NCBI RefSeq assembly: GCF_030518235.1
Contig: NZ_JAULSA010000007.1
Span: 62,001-126,000, forward strand
Length of the DNA: 64,000 nt
DNA from: Saccharibacillus sp. CPCC 101409
Lineage (GTDB): Bacteria; Bacillota; Bacilli; Paenibacillales; Paenibacillaceae
Direction: 5' to 3'
Shown here: positions 45,921 to 54,101 of the stretch, in pieces
How the letters are laid out: each line of letters opens with the position of its first letter
Numbering within the stretch: the stretch's first letter is position 1
Position numbers and translations under genes: made by a program
Notes under the pieces: generated by a model
What the model saw: only the letters and a program-made list of their open reading frames with translations
The model's database searches: none
What the model was told of the DNA's origin: nothing

Positions 45921-45992
45921 GCGCGTTAGCGAAGGAGAGTGCGTTGGCGAAGAGGAGCGTGTTAGAGAAGAAGAGCGCGTTGGGTTGAACGG
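45921..45992. repeat. Degenerate 18-bp tandem repeat, four units
   Basis: Units GCGCGTTAGCGAAGGAGA, GTGCGTTGGCGAAGAGGA, GCGTGTTAGAGAAGAAGA and a partial fourth lie head to tail. It directly adjoins the family B element, from whose end (GTTAGCGAAG) it may have expanded. Confidence 0.75.
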
Positions 45993-46008
45993 AGAAGGCA
46001 GCCGCGCC

Positions 46009-46039
46009 AAAAAGGACGTCCCCGCAAAAGGGACGCCCT
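46009..46039 (-). terminator. Terminator after the maltose phosphorylase gene
   Basis: Minus-strand GGGCGTCCC and GGGACGTCC stem followed by TTTTTGG, about 130 bp past the stop. Confidence 0.75.
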
Positions 46040-46168
46040 GGCCGGCCGGCAAACACGGAACGGGTGACCGGCCTCTATCCCCTCCGTCGGATGTTCGGTT
46101 TCGCCCGCCCGGTTTTCCCGCCTGGTTTTACCGTTCAAACCGCCTGCATCGCCGGTCCCGGGAACGGC

Positions 46169-48538
46169 TTAAGCTTCGCGCTCGCCCGAAACGCTGCCGC
46201 CGGCCGGCACTTCGACCTCACGACCGTACAGCGTCAGCGAAGCCGGCGACTCGCTTTCGTTCTCGACGACGGTACTGCCGCCGGTTACGGTGACTTTGAG
46301 ACGCGCGCCGCGGAAGCCGACTTTGAACGACAGCGACGTCCATTCTTCCGGGCTGAACGGGTTCAGCACGAGGCGTCCGCCGCGCACCCGCAGGCCGCCG
46401 AAGCCGTGCACGACGGACATCCACGTGCCGGCCATGCTGGTCGTATGACAGCCGTCTTCGGTGTCGTTGTTGTAGTTGTCCAGATCGAGCCGCGAGGTGC
46501 GCAGATACATCTCGTACGCTTTGTCCGTATAGCCCAGTTCGCCCGCCAGGATGGCGTGCACGCACGGCGACAGCGACGATTCGTGCACGGTGATCGGCTC
46601 GTAGAAGTCGAAGTTGCGCTTTTTCGTATCGAGATCGTAGCGGTCGCCCAGGAAAAAGAGACCCTGGAGCACGTCCGCCTGCTTGATGTAGCACGAACGC
46701 AGGATGCGGTCCCACGACCATTTCTGATTCAGCGGCAGATTGTGGGCGTCGAGCTTGGACACCGGCAGGATTTCTTTGTCGAGAAAACCGTCCTGCTGGA
46801 GGAACACGCCCAGTTCGTCGTCCTGCGGCAGATACATATTTTTCGAAATATCCGCCCACTTGCCGAGTTCGGCTTCGCTCAGCGAAATGCGGTTAATGAG
46901 CGCCTCGTACGCTTCCGGCTCGTTTTTTCTCAGCTCGGCGGCGACCTGTCCGGTATATTCCAGCGTCCAGGCGGCCATGCGGTTGGTGTACCAGTTGTTG
47001 CTCACATTGTTCTCGTACTCGTTCGGGCCGGTGACGCCGAGGATCATATAGCCTTTGCGCTCGGAATGGTTGACCCGCTCTTCCCAGAAACGCGACAGCT
47101 CCGCCAGCACTTCGAATCCGTATTCGCCGAGGTAGGACGTGTCGCCGGTGTACTCGACATAGTTGTAAATGGCGTAGGCGATCGCGCCGTTGCGGTGGAT
47201 CTCTTCGAACGTGATCTCCCATTCGTTGTGGCATTCTTCGCCGTTCATGGTGACCATCGGGTAGAGCGCGCCTTTGGAAAAGCCCAGCTTGGCCGCGTTT
47301 TCCTTGGCTTTGCCGAGGTGTTTGTAGCGGTAGATCAGCAGATTGCGCGCGACGCTCGAATCGGCGGTGCTGAGATAGAACGGCAAACAGTACGCTTCCG
47401 TGTCCCAGTAGGTGCTGCCGCCGTATTTCTCGCCCGTGAAGCCTTTGGGCCCGATATTGAGCCGGTCGTCTTCGCCCGTGTACGTCTGGTGAAGCTGGAA
47501 AATGTTGAAGCGGATCGCCTGCTGCGCTTTGGCGTCGCCTTCGATGGCGATATCGCCGTCGCGCCATTTCTCGGCCCAGGCTTCGCGCTGGGCGGCAAGC
47601 AGCGCGTCGAAGCCGCGTTCCTGAGCGTCTTCGGCGAACTCGCGTGCTTTGTCCGCGAGCGTCTCCGGCGCATGGTCGCGCGAAGTGACGTGCGCCGCAT
47701 ATTTATACAGCGTGATCGTCTGATCCGCTTCGGCGCGCAGCGAAAGCGACAGGCCGGCGAACTTGCCGCGCGTATGCGTGTCGGCTTCGACGTGCATCTC
47801 GCCTTCGGGCTGATCGGAACCGTCCGCGCTGTCCGCGTCCGCTTGTCCGGCGCCGCCGCTTCGCACATCCGCCGCTTCCAGATCGTAGCGCATATGCGAA
47901 GCGACGCGGAAATCGAGCTTTCGGGTCTTCACTTCGACCCGCGCGTAATCCACGCCGGCTTCCTGCGCAATCTCTTCCCAGAATTTCTCCTCGTAGTTGG
48001 AGTCCTTGTTGACGACGTCCGCGTCGAGATACGGCGTCAGCTTGAGCTGCGCCGGTCCGTCGAGCGGCGTTACGGCGTAGCGGATCGCGCCGATTTCCTT
48101 GAACGGCACGCTGACGAAGCGCAGCGATTCCACGCGCAGCCGGCGCCCGCCCGGCAGCACGGCCGTAAACGAACGGCTCAGCGTGCCTTCGCGCATATCC
48201 AGCGTGCGGGTGAAGTTCTGCACCTCGCACTGCGACAGATCCAGCTGCACGCCGTCCACTTCGACGTCGATGCCGATCCAGTTGACGGAGTTCAGCACTT
48301 TGGCAAAATACTCGGGATAGCCGTTTTTCCACCAGCCGACCCGCGTTTTGTCCGGATAGTACACGCCCGCCATATAGCTGCCTTGAAGCGACGGACCGCC
48401 GTACTGCTCCTCGAAGTTGGCCCGCTGGCCCATATAACCGTTGCCGATGCTGAATACACTTTCCGAAACCTCGTTCAAAGCCGGATCGAAGCCTTCTTCC
48501 ACGATGCGCCATTCGTTGACTTTCAGATAGGGTTTCAT
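46169..48538 (-). CDS. Maltose phosphorylase (GH65)
   Basis: Inverting phosphorolysis of maltose to beta-glucose-1-phosphate and glucose, cytosolic, 789 residues, the usual length for GH65. Substrate and catalytic motifs: WDTEAYCLPFYL, the general acid Glu in GVTGPNEYENNVSNNWYTNR, KQADVLQGLFFLGD, and the phosphate-binding EDGCHTTSMAGTWMSV. ATG 48538 follows AAGGAGAG; an earlier in-frame start is upstream of that site. A LacI-type operator sits 33 bp before the start, and the LacI regulator gene is next upstream. Other GH65 specificities (kojibiose, trehalose) are possible but the maltodextrin context favours maltose. Confidence 0.92.
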   Translation of the reverse strand: MKPYLKVNEWRIVEEGFDPALNEVSESVFSIGNGYMGQRANFEEQYGGPSLQGSYMAGVYYPDKTRVGWWKNGYPEYFAKVLNSVNWIGIDVEVDGVQLDLSQCEVQNFTRTLDMREGTLSRSFTAVLPGGRRLRVESLRFVSVPFKEIGAIRYAVTPLDGPAQLKLTPYLDADVVNKDSNYEEKFWEEIAQEAGVDYARVEVKTRKLDFRVASHMRYDLEAADVRSGGAGQADADSADGSDQPEGEMHVEADTHTRGKFAGLSLSLRAEADQTITLYKYAAHVTSRDHAPETLADKAREFAEDAQERGFDALLAAQREAWAEKWRDGDIAIEGDAKAQQAIRFNIFQLHQTYTGEDDRLNIGPKGFTGEKYGGSTYWDTEAYCLPFYLSTADSSVARNLLIYRYKHLGKAKENAAKLGFSKGALYPMVTMNGEECHNEWEITFEEIHRNGAIAYAIYNYVEYTGDTSYLGEYGFEVLAELSRFWEERVNHSERKGYMILGVTGPNEYENNVSNNWYTNRMAAWTLEYTGQVAAELRKNEPEAYEALINRISLSEAELGKWADISKNMYLPQDDELGVFLQQDGFLDKEILPVSKLDAHNLPLNQKWSWDRILRSCYIKQADVLQGLFFLGDRYDLDTKKRNFDFYEPITVHESSLSPCVHAILAGELGYTDKAYEMYLRTSRLDLDNYNNDTEDGCHTTSMAGTWMSVVHGFGGLRVRGGRLVLNPFSPEEWTSLSFKVGFRGARLKVTVTGGSTVVENESESPASLTLYGREVEVPAGGSVSGEREA

Positions 48539-48570
48539 GTGCGGTGATCTCTCCTTGTCGATGAAGATGT

Positions 48571-48584
48571 GCAAACGTTTGAAC
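48571..48584 (-). promoter_or_regulatory. LacI/MalR-type operator before maltose phosphorylase gene
   Basis: GCAAACGTTTGAAC, with the CAAACGTTTG palindrome also found at 50361 upstream of malE and in variant form at 50139. Probably bound by the adjacent LacI-family regulator; CcpA is an alternative, since the motif resembles cre. Confidence 0.75.
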
Positions 48585-48718
48585 GATTTATTAAAAACCT
48601 GACCGGAAGCGGGAGCGCCAGGGCTTCCGCTTCCGGCCGGGCGGTACAGCCGAACGGATTAAACGGATAAAGCAAAGCGTACGGAACGAGCCGGGTTAAC
48701 CGGCTCGCGCTGCGGCGA

Positions 48719-48752
48719 TTGCGGTTCGCCGGCCTTTTCGGTCCGGCGAACC
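48719..48752 (-). terminator. Hairpin after the LacI regulator gene
   Basis: GCGGTTCGCCGG pairs with CCGGCGAACCGC around a short loop. No T-run is visible, so it is a weak or factor-assisted terminator. Confidence 0.5.
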
Positions 48753-48817
48753 GCATAGCGGCGTCCGCTGCTCGAGCGGGCTTGTTCGGCGCGGCGATAC
48801 GCGCGGCGATCGCGCCA

Positions 48818-49855
48818 TCAGGCTTTGCCGCCGGGCGCGTACAGCGAAGATTCGCGCACGATCAGCCGGTGCGGGATGATATGCCGCACCGGCGTCCGCT
48901 CTTCGGGCGAAGCCTCGATCCAGCGGATCAGCGTCTGCGACGCGGTGTAGCCCAGGTGATAGATGCCGATATCGACGCTGCTGATCGGCGGGCTGGACAG
49001 CTCGGCCAGCGCCAGGTTGTTGAAGCTGACGATGCTGAGATCGCCGGGAATCTTGTAGCCCAGCTCGTTCAGGCCGCGGATCACGCCGAACGTGACGAAG
49101 TCGTCCACAACCAGCATGCCGCTGGGCCGCTCGGGCAGGTTCATCAGCAGGGACATGGCGCGGTAGCCGCTGTCCTGGAGGAACTCGCCTTCGACGACCC
49201 AGTCGCGGCGAAACGGCAGCCCCGCTTCTTCGAGCGCGCGCCGGTAGCCTTCCATCCGGTCGATGGACACGACCATGTTCGGCGGCCCGCCGACGAAGCC
49301 GATCCGCTCGTGCCCGAGCGAGATCAGGTGCCGCGCCGCGTCGTACGCCGCCTGGACGTTGTCGGTATCGACCGACAGGATATCCGGATGGCGCTCGCTG
49401 CGCCCCACCAGCACGAACGGGAATTTCCGCTCCTGCAGGAATTCCACGACCGGATCGTCTTTGCGCGAATACAGCAGCACCGCGCCGTCGACGCGGCGGC
49501 CGTTGACCAGCCGCGCGACCGCTTCGACTTCCTCGCTTTCGTTCGCGCCGGAACTGATGAGCACGTCGTAGCCGGAACGCGCCGCCTGGGCGACGATCCC
49601 GCGGATCAGCTCCATGAAAAACAAATTCAAAAACAGTTCTTCCGCCGGCTTCGGCAGAATCACGCAAATACTTTTTGTCGTCTTCGAGACAAGGCTTTTC
49701 GCCATCAGGTTCGGATGATAACCCATTTCCTCCATGATCTCCCGCACTTTGCGCGCCGTTGCGGCGCTGATGCGCGGATGATTGGAGAGAACCCGGGACA
49801 CGGTGGACGGCGAAACGCCCGCTCTTCTGGCGACGTCCTTGATGGTGACGGACAA
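48818..49855 (-). CDS. LacI family transcriptional regulator (MalR-like)
   Basis: Sugar-responsive repressor of 345 residues. The helix-turn-helix is at the extreme N-terminus (TIKDVARRAGVSPSTVSRVL) followed by the hinge helix (NLMAKSLVSKTTKSI) and a periplasmic-binding-protein-like effector domain ending FNNLALAELSSPPISSVDI. The start is TTG 49855, with AAGGAGG 8 nt upstream; a longer in-frame extension is not conserved. It lies between the divergent maltose phosphorylase and malEFG genes, both of which have CAAACGTTTG operators, so it is the likely maltose regulator. Confidence 0.92.
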   Translation of the reverse strand: MSVTIKDVARRAGVSPSTVSRVLSNHPRISAATARKVREIMEEMGYHPNLMAKSLVSKTTKSICVILPKPAEELFLNLFFMELIRGIVAQAARSGYDVLISSGANESEEVEAVARLVNGRRVDGAVLLYSRKDDPVVEFLQERKFPFVLVGRSERHPDILSVDTDNVQAAYDAARHLISLGHERIGFVGGPPNMVVSIDRMEGYRRALEEAGLPFRRDWVVEGEFLQDSGYRAMSLLMNLPERPSGMLVVDDFVTFGVIRGLNELGYKIPGDLSIVSFNNLALAELSSPPISSVDIGIYHLGYTASQTLIRWIEASPEERTPVRHIIPHRLIVRESSLYAPGGKA

Positions 49856-50138
49856 TGGACAGCCTCCTTTTTCGGTGCCGCTTGCCGCGCTTTTCCGGGC
49901 GGGAAGGCGCTTTCGGTGTGCCTTCATGTTAATTCAAAGCGCGAACCTTGTAAATGCGCTTTTCCAATTTACAACCCGCGCCGGCGCCGAGTGAAGCAGA
50001 AGGACATTTCCCGGAAGATTTGCAAAAGGTTGAAAATCTTTCCTGAGCGGTCGCGAAAAAGTCAGCATGGACGAGAAAAAGGAAGCAGGGAAAAGAAACA
50101 AAGCAAGAAAGCGGACAAAACGAGGAAATACAAGTTGT

Positions 50139-50175
50139 GCAAACGTTTTAACAATGACAAACAATCGGCTATGAT
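50139..50175 (+). promoter_or_regulatory. malE operon promoter with LacI-type operator
   Basis: Operator variant GCAAACGTTTTAAC (50139-50152) overlaps a -35 box TTAACA (50148-50153); a -10 box TATGAT lies at 50170-50175 after 16 nt. The leader to malE is about 280 nt and contains the second operator. Confidence 0.65.
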
Positions 50176-50359
50176 GTGGAAGGAATAAAAGCGCTTTCTT
50201 CAAATTTTTACAAGGGGTCGAAGGCGTGGACACAGGTTGGAAGCAGTCGCAGAGCAGTTTCAGAGCAGGCGGTAAGCGGAAATACATACGAAATAGGCGC
50301 GAGAATTCGAACGACCGCAATACATAGCCGAACCAAGGGGAAGTTCTGCGGTCTTTGGG

Positions 50360-50373
50360 ACAAACGTTTGCAC
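50360..50373 (+). promoter_or_regulatory. Second LacI/MalR-type operator in the malE leader
   Basis: ACAAACGTTTGCAC, a perfect CAAACGTTTG core about 85 bp before malE. Two sites 220 bp apart could allow looping or roadblock repression. Confidence 0.7.
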
Positions 50374-50456
50374 TAACGCGATGTGAATCTGCCGGATCGG
50401 TCTGCGGACAGAACGGGGCGCGAAGCGTCCAAACAAAACGGAAAGGTGGCAGTCAA

Positions 50457-51791
50457 ATGCGGGGTACGAGAAAATGGGGGATTTTGGTCGTTGCGCTGAT
50501 TCTGGCGCTGATGGTGACGGCATGCGGAGGAAGCGGGTCGCAGACTACGGGCACGGACTCGCCCAACACGGGCGGCACGGCCGCGACGACGGATAACGGC
50601 ACGACGGACGATCCGGCGGCGCAGCCGGCGGAAGACGAAGAACTGCTGCCGGAAGAAGGCGCGGTGCTCAAAGTCTGGGACAGCGGCGACCAGAAAGCGT
50701 TTATCGAAGACCGGGCGGCCGCTTTTAAAGAAAAATACAACGTGGAAGTCCAGTTCAGCGAAGTAGGCGCCGATAAAGCGATGGCCCAGATGGTGACGGA
50801 CGGTCCGGCGGGTGTGGGCGCCGACGTATTCGCCGGCCTGCACGACCAGGTCGGTCAGGGCGCGTCGGCCGGCATCCTGATGCCGAACGACTGGTTCGAA
50901 GAAGAAACGCGCGCGGACAACAGCGAATTGGCCGTCAATGCGCTGACGTACGACGGCATCCTGTACGGCTATCCGAAGTCGGTCGAAACGACCGCCGTGT
51001 TCTACAATAAAGACCTGATCGACAGTGTTCCGGCCGATTGGGACGGCGTCAAAGAATTCTCCGGCACGTTTACCGACAAAGCCGCGAACAAGTACGCCAT
51101 CATGTGGGAAGTCGCCAACGGCTACTACGCGTTCCCGTTCTTCGGAGGCTTCGGCTCGTACATCTTCGGCCAGGACGGCACCGACCCGACCGATATCGGT
51201 CTGAACAACGAGCAGGGCATCGAAGCGGCGGCGTTTATCCAGGGGCTGCATGATATTCTGCCGCTCAAGACGTCCGACATCAACGGCGACATCAAGAAAT
51301 CGCTGTTCGCCGACAAGAAACTCGCCATGAACATCAGCGGCCCGTGGGATATCGCGTCGCTCAAGGAATCCACGCCGAACCTGGCGGTGGCGATGTATCC
51401 GAAGCTGCCAAACGGCAAAGACATGACTCCGTTCTCCGGCGTCAAAGCGTATTACGTCAGCGCGGACACCAAATACCCGAACGCCGCCAAGCTGTGGGCG
51501 AACTTCGCTTCGTCGGCGGAAAGCCAGCAGAAGAACTTCGAAATGACCGGCTCGCTGCCGTCCAACACCGAAGCCGCTTCGTCCGACGCGGTGAAGAACG
51601 ATCCGCTGTCCAGCGTATTCCTGCAGCAGTTCGAGAAATCCGTGCCGATGCCGTCCATTCCGGCGATCGCGCAGTACTGGTCGCCGATGGAAGCCGCCAT
51701 CTCCACGATCTGGAACGACGGCAAAGATCCGAAAGAAGCGATGGACAACATGGTCAAACAGATGAAGAGCAATATCACGACCGGACAATAA
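50457..51791 (+). CDS. malE: Maltose/maltodextrin-binding lipoprotein (MalE-like)
   Basis: Extracytoplasmic sugar-binding protein of 444 residues. The signal peptide ends in the lipobox LMVTAC, followed by a Gly/Ser/Thr-rich linker. The mature domain shows VEVQFSEVGADKAMAQM, the G-A-D-V-F-A-G-L-H-D-Q segment, YGYPKSVETTAVFYNKDL, and AMNISGPWDI, all matching MalE-type proteins. ATG 50457 is preceded by AAAGGTGG; the in-frame extension upstream crosses an operator and is rejected. First gene of malE-malF-malG-amylase. Confidence 0.93.
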   Translation: MRGTRKWGILVVALILALMVTACGGSGSQTTGTDSPNTGGTAATTDNGTTDDPAAQPAEDEELLPEEGAVLKVWDSGDQKAFIEDRAAAFKEKYNVEVQFSEVGADKAMAQMVTDGPAGVGADVFAGLHDQVGQGASAGILMPNDWFEEETRADNSELAVNALTYDGILYGYPKSVETTAVFYNKDLIDSVPADWDGVKEFSGTFTDKAANKYAIMWEVANGYYAFPFFGGFGSYIFGQDGTDPTDIGLNNEQGIEAAAFIQGLHDILPLKTSDINGDIKKSLFADKKLAMNISGPWDIASLKESTPNLAVAMYPKLPNGKDMTPFSGVKAYYVSADTKYPNAAKLWANFASSAESQQKNFEMTGSLPSNTEAASSDAVKNDPLSSVFLQQFEKSVPMPSIPAIAQYWSPMEAAISTIWNDGKDPKEAMDNMVKQMKSNITTGQ

Positions 51792-51897
51792 CCATTTATA
51801 AGCATAACGCCGGCCGGCTTGAGACCACCGCGCGGACGCCTTGGGCGGACCGCCGGTGGTCTGCCGGATGTTCGGCGGGGAAAGGACGGACTATCCG

Positions 51898-53262
51898 ATG
51901 AACCCATCCAAAACGGCCGATCTTCCGGAAGGAGGAAGCGGCGCCCGCGGCGGCGGACACGCGCGCTCGGCGGCCTGGCTGTCGGTGCTCTGCATGGGGC
52001 TCGGCCAGCTGTATAACCGGCAGTACGTCAAAGGCGCGCTGTTCCTGCTGGCGGAAGCGCTCGGCATTTATTTTATCGTTACGCGTTTGTCTGCCAACCT
52101 GGCGGGACTGATTACGCTCGGGGACACGCCGGCGCATCTGGAGAAAGTCGGCCGGTTGTACAAAAACGTGCCGGGCGACCACTCGATTTTTATGATGATT
52201 TACGGGCTTGTCGCATTTCTGTTTCTCGCGCTGTTCATCGCGTTCTACATCTTGAACGTACGCGACGCGTACACAGTGGGCCGGCTGCGCGAACAGGGCA
52301 ATGCCGCGCCGACGGTCCGCGAAACGCTGCGCTATGCTTCGGACAAAGGTTTTCCTTATCTGATGCTGTCGCTGCCGACGGTCGGGGTGCTCTTTTTCAC
52401 GGTGCTGCCGATCCTGTTCATGGTCCTGATCGCGTTCACCAACTATGCGGCGCCCGATCATATCCCGCCGAAGAATCTCGTCGACTGGGTCGGCTTCGCC
52501 ACGTTCAAGAACCTGCTGACGCTCAAAGCGTGGAGCCATACGTTCTTCGGCGTGCTGACATGGACGGTCATCTGGGCGATTCTGGCGACGATCACCACAT
52601 ACTTCGGCGGCATCTTCGTCGCGCTCCTGATCGAGCAGCACGGCATCCGCTTCAAAGCGTTCTGGCGCACCGTGTTCATTATCCCGTATGCGATTCCGCA
52701 GTTTATCTCGCTGCTTGTGATGAAGAACCTGCTCAACGACCAGTTCGGGCCGATCAACCAGTATTTGCGCTGGATGGGACTCGGCGGGCTGCCGTGGCTG
52801 AACGATCCGTTCTGGGCCAAAGTCACCGTGCTGCTCGTCAATATGTGGATCGGCATTCCGGTGTCGATGATCCTCGTGCTCGGCGTGCTGACGTCGATCC
52901 CGAAAGACCTGTACGAAGCGGCCGATATCGACGGCGCGTCTTCATTCCGCAAATTCCGCGCGATCACGCTGCCGTTTGTCCTGTTCCAGACGACGCCGGT
53001 GCTGATTATGCAGTTCGCGGGCAATATCAACAACTTCAACGTGATCTACCTGCTGACGGGCGGCCAGCCGGCCAACGGCGAGTATTCGTTCGCGGGCAGC
53101 ACCGACCTGCTCGTCACGTGGCTGTATAAGCTTACGCTCGACAACCAGCGCTACAACTTCGCGTCGGCGGTCGGCATTATTATTTTCATCATTATCGCTT
53201 CGTTCTCGATCTGGAATTACCGGAGAAGCCGGTCGTACAAAGAGGAGGATATGATCCAATGA
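51898..53262 (+). CDS. malF: Maltodextrin ABC permease (MalF-like)
   Basis: Membrane permease of 454 residues, the longer subunit with additional N-terminal helices. The N-terminus holds GLGQLYNRQYVKGALFL, typical of Firmicute MalF/GanP-type proteins. The C-terminal EAA loop reads LYEAADIDGASSFRKFRAI. ATG 51898 has AAAGGA about 11 nt upstream. It is 106 bp after malE and overlaps malG by 4 bp. No ATPase gene is included in this operon. Confidence 0.92.
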   Translation: MNPSKTADLPEGGSGARGGGHARSAAWLSVLCMGLGQLYNRQYVKGALFLLAEALGIYFIVTRLSANLAGLITLGDTPAHLEKVGRLYKNVPGDHSIFMMIYGLVAFLFLALFIAFYILNVRDAYTVGRLREQGNAAPTVRETLRYASDKGFPYLMLSLPTVGVLFFTVLPILFMVLIAFTNYAAPDHIPPKNLVDWVGFATFKNLLTLKAWSHTFFGVLTWTVIWAILATITTYFGGIFVALLIEQHGIRFKAFWRTVFIIPYAIPQFISLLVMKNLLNDQFGPINQYLRWMGLGGLPWLNDPFWAKVTVLLVNMWIGIPVSMILVLGVLTSIPKDLYEAADIDGASSFRKFRAITLPFVLFQTTPVLIMQFAGNINNFNVIYLLTGGQPANGEYSFAGSTDLLVTWLYKLTLDNQRYNFASAVGIIIFIIIASFSIWNYRRSRSYKEEDMIQ

Positions 53263-54101
53263 AGAGCCGCAGAAGTCTCAAACTCACGCTCAGCTACATC
53301 CTGCTCGCTTTGATCGCGATCGCGTCCGTCTATCCGGCGATCTGGATCGTCATGTCTTCGCTCAAGGCCGGCGATTCGCTGTACAGCGAAACGTTTATCC
53401 CGCGGCAGCTGACGCTCGATCATTACAAAGACCTGTTTCTCAGCCACGCCGACAAAGACCTGCCTTACCTGAGCTGGTACTGGAACACGCTCAAGATCGC
53501 CGTTACCAGCATGGTGCTGGGCACGATCATCCAGGTGCTGACGGCGTACGCCATGTCGCGCTTCCGGTTCAAAGGCCGGCAGACCGCCATGACGACCGTG
53601 CTGATTCTCGGCATGTTCCCGGGCTTTATGAGCATGATCGCCATCTACCTGATGCTGCTCCAGCTCAACCTGCTCGATTCGCCGTGGGCGCTCGTGCTGG
53701 TGTATACGGCCGGGGCGGCGCTGGGAATGTTCGTGGCCAAAGGATTCTTCGACACCATCCCGCGCGCGCTGGAAGAATCGGCGCTGCTCGACGGGGCGGG
53801 TCACTGGAAGATCTTTACCGCGATTATCCTGCCGCTGTCGCGTCCGATCATCACGTATATCGCGCTGACGACGTTTACCGGCGCGTGGGTGGACTTCATC
53901 TTCGCCCGCCTCATCCTGCGCTCGCGCGAGAACTGGACGCTGGCGGTCGGGCTGTACGAGATGGTCAACACGTATTCGAGCACGGAGTTCACGCTGTTTG
54001 CGGCCGGCTCGGTACTGGTGGCGATCCCGATCACGATCCTGTACATGTTCCTCCAGCGCTTCCTGGTGCAGGGGCTGACGGCGGGGGCGACCAAAGGATG
54101 A
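53259..54101 (+). CDS. malG: Maltodextrin ABC permease (MalG-like)
   Basis: Second permease subunit, 280 residues, six predicted helices. EAA loop: IPRALEESALLDGAGHWKIF; the preceding LGMFPGFMSMIAIYLMLLQLNLLDSPWAL region (two adjacent helices) is characteristic of MalG. It starts inside the malF stop (ATGA overlap, AGAGGAGG just upstream) and its own stop overlaps the start of the amylase gene, so translation of the three is coupled. Confidence 0.94.
   Translation: MKSRRSLKLTLSYILLALIAIASVYPAIWIVMSSLKAGDSLYSETFIPRQLTLDHYKDLFLSHADKDLPYLSWYWNTLKIAVTSMVLGTIIQVLTAYAMSRFRFKGRQTAMTTVLILGMFPGFMSMIAIYLMLLQLNLLDSPWALVLVYTAGAALGMFVAKGFFDTIPRALEESALLDGAGHWKIFTAIILPLSRPIITYIALTTFTGAWVDFIFARLILRSRENWTLAVGLYEMVNTYSSTEFTLFAAGSVLVAIPITILYMFLQRFLVQGLTAGATKG

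Larger units (their letters stand above)
45198..46008. other. Intergenic region between mtlR and the maltose phosphorylase gene
   Basis: About 0.8 kb without a supported gene; an open frame at 45167-45730 on the plus strand has no ribosome site and low-complexity Glu/Lys content. The region holds the family B repeat at 45727-45911 and a short tandem repeat at 45921-45992. Confidence 0.6.

Noticed and set aside
53684-54097. Upstream extension of the GH13 frame
   Set aside because: It runs inside malG in another frame and is Gly/Arg-rich; ATG 54098 at the malG stop is the plausible start.
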